A stretch of 9,865 nucleotides of DNA from JBBDNC01 sp040877875 (GCA_040877875.1 JBBDNC010000209.1:1-9865), one strand, 5' to 3'; positions 1 through 6,640 are shown, counted from the first letter of the stretch. Numbers and translations: made by a program. The notes: generated by a model from the letters alone, not told the origin.

Positions 1-32
1 CAATGGTTTATCCTTATAGATGCGCCCGTAGT

Positions 33-761
33 TTAATAGCGAACATTTTCTAAAATCAGTCCTTCAGGCGGGGCCGCATGCCCTTTTTTTGATACCTCAC
101 TGGCTGTAAGTAAATGACAAAAATGATCCATACTTAATTTCCCGGTTGCTGTCTGCTGCATCGTTCCCACTAGCCGCCGGACCAGGTGACGCAAAAACCG
201 ATTTCCCTCAATACGATACACTAACAGATCCCCGTCAATATTCCATTCCGAAGTAGTAATGGTGCAAACGGTATTCTGCTGCTTTGTTTCCTGTCTGGAA
301 TAATTCTTAAAGTTATGCTCTCCCAGAATGAACGATGCACATTTGTGTAAAATATCCGTATCTAAATCCTGCAAATGGACCCAATACAGATGTCTTTTTA
401 AAGGGAAAGGACGACGGGCAATTTGATATCTGTATCGCCTGGATTTCGCATCAAACCTGGCATGAAAATTATCAGATACCCGTTCGGCATCTATCATCGC
501 CATATCGATGGGCAAGAGCCCGCGCATTGCCGGCAACAATCTTTCCACCGGAGTATGATCAGGTAAGTCAGCATGAGCAATCTGTCCCTCTGCATGAACC
601 CCACTGTCTGTTCTGCCCTGACCCATTACTTTGACATCCGTCTGGCAAAACGTGGCAAGAGCTTTTTCCAGTTCTTCTTGTACCGTCCGGCCATGCCGTT
701 GTTTTTGCCAGCCTCGAAACCTAGTGCCGTCATACTCCAGTTTGAATTTCCAGCGGGCCAT
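33..761 (-). CDS. truA: tRNA pseudouridine synthase A
   Basis: TruA converts uridines 38-40 in the tRNA anticodon stem-loop to pseudouridine in the cytoplasm. The 242-residue product has normal family length and starts with the typical strand K-F-K-L-E-Y-D-G-T-R-F-R-G-W-Q (residues 5-19). The catalytic-loop signature G-Q-G-R-T-D-S-G-V-H spans residues 47-56, with D52 as the nucleophilic aspartate. The C-terminal half keeps F-L-R-H-L-V-R-R-L-V-G and ends in the usual E-G-L-I-L-E-N-V-R-Y. The ATG at 759-761 is right at the family N-terminus, so the start is firm although no Shine-Dalgarno is visible, only an A-rich leader. It is separated from the upstream DUF5683-like gene by 281 nt and probably has its own promoter. 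Family assignment is essentially certain. Confidence 0.97.
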   Translation of the reverse strand: MARWKFKLEYDGTRFRGWQKQRHGRTVQEELEKALATFCQTDVKVMGQGRTDSGVHAEGQIAHADLPDHTPVERLLPAMRGLLPIDMAMIDAERVSDNFHARFDAKSRRYRYQIARRPFPLKRHLYWVHLQDLDTDILHKCASFILGEHNFKNYSRQETKQQNTVCTITTSEWNIDGDLLVYRIEGNRFLRHLVRRLVGTMQQTATGKLSMDHFCHLLTASEVSKKGHAAPPEGLILENVRY

Positions 762-776
762 TTTTCTGAAATTTAA

Positions 777-840
777 AAAGAATGTATACCGAACCGGGAA
801 TATATCAAAACTACTATTAGATGGCTAAGTCTTTGCCAAA
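777..840 (-). promoter_or_regulatory. Candidate Bacteroidota-type promoter for truA
   Basis: Read on the minus strand, positions 813-806 are TAGTTTTG, an exact match to the TAnnTTTG -7 element of Bacteroidota primary-sigma promoters. It lies about 45 nt upstream of the truA ATG. A TTTG lies upstream (around 840-837), but the spacing to the -7 element is about 23 nt, longer than the usual 19-21, so the -33 match is weak. It is uncertain that this organism uses that consensus; this is a motif match only. Confidence 0.25.
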
Positions 841-932
841 GGTTGAAATGTTTATCCCACTTGACTTGATACCAGAAATCTGTCGGACTTCGTCTAATCC
901 ACTATTGAATAACTATCCATATTGCCTGCTCT

Positions 933-989
933 ATATTGTTCAATATCCTTCCTATTTGCCTCAAAAGAAAGGATAACCTGCCTCAAGAG
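933..989. repeat. Cluster of small inverted and direct repeats
   Basis: The gap between truA and the DUF5683-like gene holds three short structures next to one another. ATATTG (933-938) and CAATAT (941-946) form a 6-bp inverted repeat with a 2-nt centre. TATCCTT (944-950) and AAGGATA (969-975) form a 7-bp inverted repeat around 18 nt. TGCCTCAA occurs twice (959-964 region starting at 957, and from 979), 22 nt apart. The cluster ends where the 39-nt dispersed repeat begins. No U-tract follows any of the hairpins, so none is a clear intrinsic terminator. I see no credible gene in this gap. Confidence 0.4.
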
Positions 990-1028
990 GGCTTTGCAGA
1001 ACCAGGGATTTTGTTCAAGGACAAGGCC
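990..1028 (+). repeat. Dispersed intergenic repeat, copy 1 (39 nt)
   Basis: This 39-nt stretch aligns without gaps to 9815-9853 in the same orientation, with 32 of 39 positions identical by my count. It starts GGCTTTGCA, contains TTTTGTTCAAG and ends with GGCC. The ends are partly complementary (GGCTTT against AAGGCC). It lies 14 nt past the stop of the DUF5683-like gene. Two intergenic copies about 8.8 kb apart suggest a genome-wide repeat family, either a small hairpin element or a degenerate mobile remnant. Confidence 0.6.
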
Positions 1029-1042
1029 ACAGGATTAAAAAC

Positions 1043-1705
1043 TTATAATGGGATAGATATACGGGCAACGAATCCACCGGACCCGTAAGAAGTCCGGGCC
1101 GGAAGAAATGTCAATTCTGGTAAATCATTCTTTTCACGGGCACGCATCCAGGCGCTGATTCCACTAACAACTCGATTCACAATCAGTAAACTGACTACAG
1201 CCGGAATCCGTTGCTCGGTCCGATCAACCTTCGAACGAAGATTTCTGTACTCCCTCCTTTTCTCGGCTGACTCCCAGTCCCATCGATTTTCAGGCCTGTC
1301 CTCCAATATCCGATTCCATGATCTGGATCTTAATTGATAGTCATTATACGCATCCAGATTCGCAAAATCGCCAACAGCCAGTAAAAAGGAGCGATTTCGA
1401 CTTCCCAACTCCACACCCGCATTCAAACGGGCCAATGTTTGATATTGGGATTCCAGATTTTCGGCACGAATATTCAAACCGAAGAAGGATACAATCAGGA
1501 TCACATCCGAAGCGAGATGAGCTTGCCCCCGGGCCCAATTCGACTTGTCCACATAATAGTGGCCCCACCCCGGCAGTAGAACAGATCGGAATAGAGCCTG
1601 TGATGGTTCAGGTTGGGCTTGAACCGGTTTTACAGCCCCCCCTGTTCCCAGCACAAACAAGTTTAACAGAACTATAACTGAAGAGGTCTTGAATTGCTTG
1701 TTCAT
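1043..1705 (-). CDS. Exported DUF5683-like protein of unknown function
   Basis: The 220-residue product has an N-terminal signal peptide: basic M-N-K-Q-F-K, hydrophobic core about residues 10-24, and a likely cleavage after V-Q-A at residue 30. Directly after it comes A-L-F-R-S-V-L-L-P-G-W-G-H-Y-Y (37-51), the 'RSxLLPGxGQ' signature of DUF5683, a family of small exported or membrane proteins frequent in Bacteroidota. A second hydrophobic stretch lies at about 66-77 and another at 168-182. The middle (about 120-165) is rich in Arg, Asp, Glu, Trp and Tyr. The frame also opens at a TTG at 1708, one codon earlier; I chose the ATG at 1705 because it gives a clean signal peptide. The function of the family is not established. 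It follows ccmF on the same strand after 183 nt, so it may or may not share its transcript; nothing in it suggests a CcmG/CcmH-like thiol role, since it has no Cys. Confidence 0.75.
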   Translation of the reverse strand: MNKQFKTSSVIVLLNLFVLGTGGAVKPVQAQPEPSQALFRSVLLPGWGHYYVDKSNWARGQAHLASDVILIVSFFGLNIRAENLESQYQTLARLNAGVELGSRNRSFLLAVGDFANLDAYNDYQLRSRSWNRILEDRPENRWDWESAEKRREYRNLRSKVDRTEQRIPAVVSLLIVNRVVSGISAWMRAREKNDLPELTFLPARTSYGSGGFVARISIPL

Positions 1706-1747
1706 CAAAATATCACTGTTTCAGTTTCCAGTGCATCCACCACGCCA

Positions 1748-1782
1748 GGTTCAGTGCATCTGGCTCATAGACAGCATGAACC
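1748..1782 (-). other. Stem-loop in the leader of the DUF5683-like gene
   Basis: GGTTCA-G-TGC at 1748-1757 can pair with GCATGAACC at 1774-1782, giving a 9-bp stem with one bulged G and a 16-nt loop. A smaller inverted repeat TGAAC/GTTCA (1777-1781 and 1787-1791) competes for the same bases. It lies 43-77 nt upstream of the ATG at 1705. There is no U-tract after it on either strand, so it is not a standard terminator. It could be a leader structure or chance. Confidence 0.3.
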
Positions 1783-1874
1783 AAATGTTCACAGACAAAA
1801 TTGAATAAGAAATTTTTGAGATCTTACGCCCTTTCGTCAAAGCCTCTATACTATGATGCAGCATACAATCTGAC

Positions 1875-1901
1875 GCAGTGATCACTGCTTACTGATCACT
1901 G
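1875..1901. repeat. 14-bp perfect palindrome at the end of ccmF
   Basis: GCAGTGATCACTGC (1875-1888) is a perfect 14-bp palindrome that begins at the base immediately after the ccmF stop codon on the minus strand. The core TGATCACTG recurs at 1893-1901, inside the last codons of ccmF, 14 nt away. As RNA it could form a 5-bp stem with a GATC loop, but no U-run follows, so a Rho-independent terminator is not supported. It may be a protein-binding site or a transcript-end hairpin. Confidence 0.4.
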
Positions 1902-4414
1902 TTCCACGCTTTCCCCCGGTGACGAAAGATGGAAATTGCAAACCCGGCCATTAACAAAAATGTTCCAATCCAGACGACCGAGACAAAAGGTTTCTTCTCA
2001 GCTACAATCACGACCCACTCTTCTTCAAATTCATTATCCAAACCATGGAACGTAAGCTCAATTGAATCTTCCTCGGGGAAAATTCGGGTAAATTGCAATG
2101 TCAGGCCCCAGCGTTCCAGTTCAAGAGGCGGTGCGTAAGTCCAGCTTTGACCTTCTTCAGTATAAACTGCAAAAAGGGGCTCTACTTCAAACGCTTCTCC
2201 CGTGGCACGATGAGAAACTTCGATCAACGATCTAACGCCAATTACCGTACTGTCAGGAAGTGCCTCTTCGCCGGCCGGGCTAAAATCCTTGAATACAAAC
2301 CGGTAAGGCCCGACTTCAACCGGCTGTTGACGTTTAAACTCAATTTTTTGCAACTCCGGTTCCGATTCCTGTTCACCCTCACCGCTCCCCTGCGGGCTCT
2401 CCCGAGTGCTCCCGGACGCCCCTGCAGGTTCGATATTTTGACGACTGGCAAACTGCTGGTTCCGCTGGTCAACATAGGAACTGCCAGCCACGTACATATA
2501 AATATCCTTATGAAAAAGCGTTTTCACATCCGGGTCGACCGACCATTCAATATTATCAGCACTTGAATTGGTCAACATCGGGTAGACTTCCGGATACATC
2601 ATAAACTCTCTGCCTCCATTGAGAGGCTCAAAATGAATTTTATATTCCTGTTGCCCCGGACGGGGGGTATCTGTCAACCTGTACCCTTCGTAAGTAACCC
2701 TATACTGGTTATTAATGACTTTAGGCTGATTCAATTTGAGTTCAAAAATCTCCATTTTCTGGGAAACGGGGAAACCCTGTTCATCCATGATTTCACCTTG
2801 TTCAACCATCCGGTTGTAATTCTCTCCCCGTTCATCCAGCATCACTTCATTAAAACTTGAAGATGCAATAATCCCCAATAACAAGGCTCCGAATCCAACA
2901 TGTGAAAGCGCCCCACCGATTAACCTGGCATTCCTGCGGACCAAATCAACCATCATCGCCCCGTTGCCAATGACTGTAAACCAAGCACAAAAGATGAAAA
3001 TCATCGTATAGATATTCCGAACATCCCCTAAAATAATACTCAAAATGGATGCTATCGAAGTGATAAGAAGGGGAGTAATCAAGGCCGAAGCCAGTGACTC
3101 CCAGTCATGCTTTTGCCAAAATAAATACTGCCCGATTACCGTCAGAATTGCCATCACCATCGTAATGGGCATACTCCAGTCATTATAAAACTGTATTTCA
3201 GGTGGAGTGGGATTCTCGACAAAAAGCCGCCCTATAATCGGGGAACTGGTTCCAAGTATGATGACCATTCCTAAAATAAAGAGCAGCATTCCGCCTGTAA
3301 AAGTCATGAACTCACGACTCAAAACTTTCGACTCCTTGTCAGGTGAAGGAAGTTCACGATACCGGTACAGATAAAAACCTGTTCCCAATGCAACGATGAC
3401 AAGCATGAATAACAGCAACTGGTTGTACAGTCCCAAATCCACAAAACTATGGACAGACGATTCAGCGAGAACTCCGGAACGGGTTAAAAAGGTTTGATAA
3501 ACTACCGAAATATACGCCAGAATAGAGAGGAAAATTGCACCTTTGTGCGCCCGTGAGCTTTTCTTCTGGATGATCATCATATGGATCCCGGCAGTCCCGA
3601 CTAGCCAGGGAACCAGCGAAGCATTCTCAACCGGATCCCAAGCCCAATATCCACCGAATGACAGGGTTTCATAAGCCCAGTACCCACCGAGCGAAATGGC
3701 CGTCAGCAACGAAAGGTTTGCGGCAAGAGTCCAGGGAAGTGCCGGCTTGATCCACCCTTGATACTGTCGTTTCCAAAGGGAGGCAATAGAAAATGCAAAC
3801 GGGACGGTCATCATGGCAAACCCAAGAAAGATGATCGGCGGATGAATCATCATGTAGGGACTTTTCAACAAGTCATTCAAACCGGATCCGTCAGCCGGTA
3901 CAAAGCCCGGATTTGCCTGAATAAACGGTGCATTCGGCATTTCCTGGGCAATCGTTCGAAAGGGAGAGGCGCCTATTTTTATACCGAACAGATCCCATCC
4001 AAGAAGCATGGAAAGAAGAAATACCTGTGTGAGCCCAAAAACACACATCACCGGGCCTTTATAGGTATTGCTTGTCCATCTCATCAATACAAGTCCGACG
4101 AGAAACCCAAAAAGAATCCAGAGCATGAAGCTGCCTTCTTGTCCCCCGTAAAATGCCGAAACCAGATACCTGAACTCAAGGTCAAGGCTGGTATAATTCC
4201 AAACATAGAAATATTCAAATCTGTGATTTACAATCAGGTAGACAAGAATTGCAGAAGCAGCCAACATGCTGATACCCTTGAGCCCCCACAGCCAATCCCC
4301 TGCTTTTTCAAGGGAGGTGTGGCCACGCCGGGCATACAGGCCATAAAGTATCATCGATGCGAGCCCACTCAAAAAAGAAATGGAAACTAAAAAGGTCCCG
4401 ACTGTCCCCTCCAT
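1889..4414 (-). CDS. ccmF: Cytochrome c heme lyase subunit CcmF, C-terminally extended
   Basis: CcmF is the integral membrane protein of cytochrome c maturation System I that takes heme from holo-CcmE and attaches it to apocytochrome c outside the cytoplasm. The tryptophan-rich heme motif is intact: G-G-Y-W-A-W-D-P-V-E-N at 254-264. Histidines in conserved settings are H191 (M-I-H-P-P-I-I-F-L-G-F), H322 (S-S-V-H-S-F) and H505 (S-H-V-G-F). Many membrane segments fill residues 5-515, and one final segment lies at about 810-831. Between them is a roughly 290-residue extracytoplasmic domain containing an acidic, low-complexity Gly/Ser/Glu linker (about 655-690). At 841 residues it is far longer than proteobacterial CcmF (about 650), as is usual in Bacteroidota-like lineages. 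The ATG at 4412-4414 follows the ccmE stop by 2 nt, so the two are translationally coupled. It is the last gene of the operon here: no ccmG or ccmH follows. Confidence 0.95.
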   Translation of the reverse strand: MEGTVGTFLVSISFLSGLASMILYGLYARRGHTSLEKAGDWLWGLKGISMLAASAILVYLIVNHRFEYFYVWNYTSLDLEFRYLVSAFYGGQEGSFMLWILFGFLVGLVLMRWTSNTYKGPVMCVFGLTQVFLLSMLLGWDLFGIKIGASPFRTIAQEMPNAPFIQANPGFVPADGSGLNDLLKSPYMMIHPPIIFLGFAMMTVPFAFSIASLWKRQYQGWIKPALPWTLAANLSLLTAISLGGYWAYETLSFGGYWAWDPVENASLVPWLVGTAGIHMMIIQKKSSRAHKGAIFLSILAYISVVYQTFLTRSGVLAESSVHSFVDLGLYNQLLLFMLVIVALGTGFYLYRYRELPSPDKESKVLSREFMTFTGGMLLFILGMVIILGTSSPIIGRLFVENPTPPEIQFYNDWSMPITMVMAILTVIGQYLFWQKHDWESLASALITPLLITSIASILSIILGDVRNIYTMIFIFCAWFTVIGNGAMMVDLVRRNARLIGGALSHVGFGALLLGIIASSSFNEVMLDERGENYNRMVEQGEIMDEQGFPVSQKMEIFELKLNQPKVINNQYRVTYEGYRLTDTPRPGQQEYKIHFEPLNGGREFMMYPEVYPMLTNSSADNIEWSVDPDVKTLFHKDIYMYVAGSSYVDQRNQQFASRQNIEPAGASGSTRESPQGSGEGEQESEPELQKIEFKRQQPVEVGPYRFVFKDFSPAGEEALPDSTVIGVRSLIEVSHRATGEAFEVEPLFAVYTEEGQSWTYAPPLELERWGLTLQFTRIFPEEDSIELTFHGLDNEFEEEWVVIVAEKKPFVSVVWIGTFLLMAGFAISIFRHRGKAWNSDQ

Positions 4415-4416
4415 AA

Positions 4417-4812
4417 TCAGCTCTCTTCAGCATTTATAAATTTTGACTCGTCCGCTTCATTATATTTCGATGGACACTTCATCAACATGTCATTGGCATA
4501 AAACACATCATTCCTCATCTCTCCGATAACTACCAATTGAGTGGCCTGCTCAAAATTATTGGGTTTGGGGCGGGGATAAACCACTCGACGTACATTTCCA
4601 TCCTGATCCTTCATGTGAAATGAAAACTGCATGGATTCACGAGAGAAACCATACTCCTTCGAATCATCCCAAACACCTACAACATGAGCACTCGACCGGT
4701 CCTCAGCCTGCTCAAAATTGACATAAGTACTGATACTCGTCCCAAAATTATACATCAACAGGGAGGTGAACAGAACAATTGCACAAACACCTATTATCAG
4801 TTTTGGTTTCAT
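4417..4812 (-). CDS. ccmE: Heme chaperone CcmE, variant CxxxY type
   Basis: CcmE is a membrane-anchored OB-fold protein that receives heme from the CcmC complex, holds it covalently and hands it to CcmF. The 131-residue product has one N-terminal membrane anchor (about 4-21) and a beta-rich soluble domain outside the cytoplasm, including the conserved Q-L-V-V-I-G-E segment (92-98) and F-Y-A-N-D-M-L-M-K (104-112). In classical CcmE the last motif continues L-A-K-H-D-E-x-Y with the heme-binding His. Here it reads M-K-C113-P-S-K-Y117, so the His is replaced by Cys in a CxxxY motif. This is the variant described in archaea and Desulfovibrio, where heme is bound through the cysteine and CcmH is not needed. 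The ATG overlaps the upstream ccmD-like stop (ATGA, 4809-4812). Family is sure; the mechanism is inferred from the motif. Confidence 0.93.
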   Translation of the reverse strand: MKPKLIIGVCAIVLFTSLLMYNFGTSISTYVNFEQAEDRSSAHVVGVWDDSKEYGFSRESMQFSFHMKDQDGNVRRVVYPRPKPNNFEQATQLVVIGEMRNDVFYANDMLMKCPSKYNEADESKFINAEES

Positions 4813-5069
4813 GGCTCCATTTCCTCGTTATCCATTTTTTTTTCAAGACGGCTGACTTTCCGATCGACCCTTACCATAAAAAACAGGAGTACAAACCAGA
4901 TAATCAAACTCACTCCCAATACGACAAAGATGAGATCGTTTGAGGCCAGCATCTGAACAAAGCCAGAAGCTTGCCCGAAGTTTTCGGCCGCTTCCCATTT
5001 GTCACCATAGGTTTGGGTCAGGGTATCAACGTTTACACTGCTTTGTTCTTGTATAATTTCTGTTATCAT
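4809..5069 (-). CDS. CcmD-like small membrane protein
   Basis: The 86-residue product has one strongly hydrophobic segment (about 45-66, L-I-F-V-V-L-G-V-S-L-I-I-W-F-V-L-L-F-F) followed at once by a basic, probably helical cytoplasmic tail V-D-R-K-V-S-R-L-E-K-K-M. This single-span plan with a charged C-terminal helix is that of CcmD, which in System I joins CcmABC and is needed to release holo-CcmE. Sequence conservation in CcmD is low, so the call rests mainly on topology and on its position between ccmC and ccmE. The N-terminal part (1-44) is longer than in proteobacterial CcmD. Both ends overlap neighbours by ATGA (start with the ccmC stop at 5066-5069, stop with the ccmE start), which supports expression as part of the operon. 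Confidence 0.75.
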   Translation of the reverse strand: MITEIIQEQSSVNVDTLTQTYGDKWEAAENFGQASGFVQMLASNDLIFVVLGVSLIIWFVLLFFMVRVDRKVSRLEKKMDNEEMEP

Positions 5070-5830
5070 TTCATTGTTTTTTCAAGACGAAATTGCAGGG
5101 CCTTATATCGATACCGCAGATCCATCATCCAAAAAGCAAGTCCGATGAAACCCAAAACAGCCGGATAAAATACCCAACGCAGTTCCGGTGCCGTTAACTC
5201 ACTGAAAGCCGGGTTGCCTTCGGCACCCGGATGCAAACTCGGTAATTGTCTCGGGATGATGTAAAGCAAAAAAGGAATCGTTGTAATACCAAATATGTTA
5301 TAGACCGCTGCAATTTTAGCTCTTTTATTCTCATCATTGAATGCAGATCTCAGGATAAAATACGCTACAAAAATCAACATTGCCAAAGCAGCCAAATTCA
5401 TACGGGGTTCTGCAAATGTCCACCAGGACCCCCACGTAAATCTTGCCCACAAGGATCCTGTAATCAGCCCACAAACTCCAAACAGTAATCCGACCATCGT
5501 AGCAGTCTCCGCTTTATGGTCCCATTTCATTTGTTCATCATTCAGGAAGCGAATACTATAATAGAAAGCCATAACAAAAGCGACCATCATGGTAAACCAC
5601 ATCGGTACATGCAAAAACAGGTTTCGTGCCGATTCTTCAAGGATAGGGATATGGGGAATCCGGATCAGGAAACCGGCAGATATGACAACCGTCATCCACA
5701 CGCCAACAATATATTTCCAGGTCTTCAAAAGTGAAACTGCAATTGTGTTTTTGAATTTTTTTTTAACAGCCGTAAAGATACAAAATTTCAAGGGAAGCTG
5801 CGCACAAAAAGCAAAGAGGTAAACAGACAT
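5066..5830 (-). CDS. ccmC: Heme handling protein CcmC
   Basis: CcmC is a six-span membrane protein of the heme-handling family that presents heme to CcmE. The product, 254 residues from the ATG at 5830, keeps the two extracytoplasmic His contexts: H74 in N-L-F-L-H-V-P-M-W-F and H200 in L-P-S-L-H-P. The tryptophan-rich motif between them is W-G-S-W-W-T-F-A-E-P-R (133-143), lacking the Trp-Asp of the usual WGxxWxWDxR. The start is uncertain. The frame also opens at TTG 5857 and ATGs 5845 and 5842. Homologous sequence only begins near K-T-W-K-Y-I-V-G, so a TTG around 5728 (220 residues) is also credible. The part before that includes nine consecutive A residues on the coding strand (5764-5756) and does not look like a conserved domain. 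It is the first gene of ccmC-ccmD-ccmE-ccmF. ccmA and ccmB are not next to it. Confidence 0.93.
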   Translation of the reverse strand: MSVYLFAFCAQLPLKFCIFTAVKKKFKNTIAVSLLKTWKYIVGVWMTVVISAGFLIRIPHIPILEESARNLFLHVPMWFTMMVAFVMAFYYSIRFLNDEQMKWDHKAETATMVGLLFGVCGLITGSLWARFTWGSWWTFAEPRMNLAALAMLIFVAYFILRSAFNDENKRAKIAAVYNIFGITTIPFLLYIIPRQLPSLHPGAEGNPAFSELTAPELRWVFYPAVLGFIGLAFWMMDLRYRYKALQFRLEKTMK

Positions 5831-5907
5831 GTGAGTGTTCATCATCACGCCGGACAAATCATAAAGACAGGAATGCGTCGTCCGCGGGAATCGTTATATT
5901 GATTCCT

Positions 5908-6429
5908 ATGAGTGAAGAAAAGTTCATACAACTGCGACCTGAATGGAAGGCTTATTTTTGGCTTCTCTTTTGGGGGATTCTTCTCATTCCTCTCTTCGGT
6001 ATCGGCTTCATTTTGATCTGGATCGCTTATAAAAAGCGTTCGGATCAATTTTTTGAAATTCATGACCGGTACATCAAATCCACAAACCAGGGCAGATCCG
6101 GAAAAATGGACCTGACAGATATCGTAAGCGTGGAGGTTGCGCAGCGATGGATCGATAAAAAACTGGATAGCGGAACCGTTGAATTGTCAGCAAGTTCCAG
6201 TTCCATTTCATTGACGGGCATGGATAAACCTCACGAACTTGCCGAAATGATCCGGCATGCAGTGCAAGCTGAAAGAGAACGGCTGGAACACAAATCAACC
6301 ACCGGCACTCCCTCACCTTCTCATGATCCCGGATCCCTTCCAAAAATGGACTATCTGACAGGGTTATGGCAGCAGGGCCTGATCAACGATGAAGATTTCA
6401 ATAAAGAACGTAAGCATTTCGAAGGATAA
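5908..6429 (+). CDS. Membrane protein with bacterial PH-like domain and SHOCT-like tail
   Basis: The 173-residue product has two closely spaced membrane segments (about 15-43, Y-F-W-L-L-F-W-G-I-L-L-I-P-L-F...). A soluble domain at about 47-120 resembles the bacterial PH (bPH2/DUF304) fold: R-Y-I-K-S-T, then D-L-T-D-I-V-S-V-E-V and the S-G-T-V-E-L-S repeat-strand pattern, with a closing helix P-H-E-L-A-E-M-I-R-H-A. After a Pro/Ser-rich linker (129-145) the tail M-D-Y-L-T-G-L-W-Q-Q-G-L-I-N-D-E-D-F matches the SHOCT pattern (short helix, L-x-x-G-x-I-x-x-E/D-E/D-F). I chose the ATG at 5908; the frame opens at a TTG three codons earlier. It is the only plus-strand gene and is divergent from ccmC with a gap of about 77 nt. 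The function is unknown; a role at the membrane, perhaps in oligomer assembly, is only suggested by the domains. Confidence 0.75.
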   Translation: MSEEKFIQLRPEWKAYFWLLFWGILLIPLFGIGFILIWIAYKKRSDQFFEIHDRYIKSTNQGRSGKMDLTDIVSVEVAQRWIDKKLDSGTVELSASSSSISLTGMDKPHELAEMIRHAVQAERERLEHKSTTGTPSPSHDPGSLPKMDYLTGLWQQGLINDEDFNKERKHFEG

Positions 6430-6436
6430 TACGTTC

Positions 6437-6479
6437 TCCGAGCTTCGGACTTTGGAAACGCAGGGTAAGCGGAGCCGAA
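6437..6479. other. Short hairpins in the convergent intergenic gap
   Basis: TCCGA-GCT-TCGGA (6437-6449) is a 5-bp stem with a 3-nt loop, 8 nt after the stop of the plus-strand gene. Alternative pairings exist: CTCCG (6436-6440) with CGGAG (6470-6474), and TTCGG (6444-6448) with CCGAA (6475-6479). No T-run follows on the plus strand and no strong stem-plus-U structure follows the convergent MFS gene, so a terminator is possible but not shown. The rest of the 211-nt gap holds no gene that I can support. Confidence 0.25.
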
Positions 6480-6640
6480 TGTTGACACCTGGGATTATCT
6501 TTTTGATTTCCGGCGAGTAATAATCTGATGATCACTCCCGAATGAAAGGGCATGAGAGTCTGTCGTACCAAATGGTTGCTACGGGGGGATATCAGGTTTG
6601 AGATAGATTCATTAAAATCTGACTCTCTTCCAGTAAACGA

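Noticed and set aside
1..32. Possible start of another minus-strand gene at the left edge: AAGGA followed 7 nt later by a TTG at positions 3-1.
   Set aside because: Only the putative start codon is inside the window, and a TTG plus a 5-nt motif is too little to call a gene.
1043..1705. DUF5683-like protein as a replacement for CcmH/CcmG downstream of ccmF.
   Set aside because: It has no cysteine and no thioredoxin-fold motif, and is separated from ccmF by 183 nt.
2242..2475. Open frames on both strands inside ccmF, including long plus-strand ones near 2093-2566 and 3758-4390.
   Set aside because: They lie wholly inside the well-supported ccmF frame and show no domain or membrane pattern of their own.
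6554..6627. 7-bp inverted repeat GAGAGTC/GACTCTC in the convergent gap.
   Set aside because: The arms are 60 nt apart with no T-run, so it is neither a convincing terminator nor clear ends of an element.
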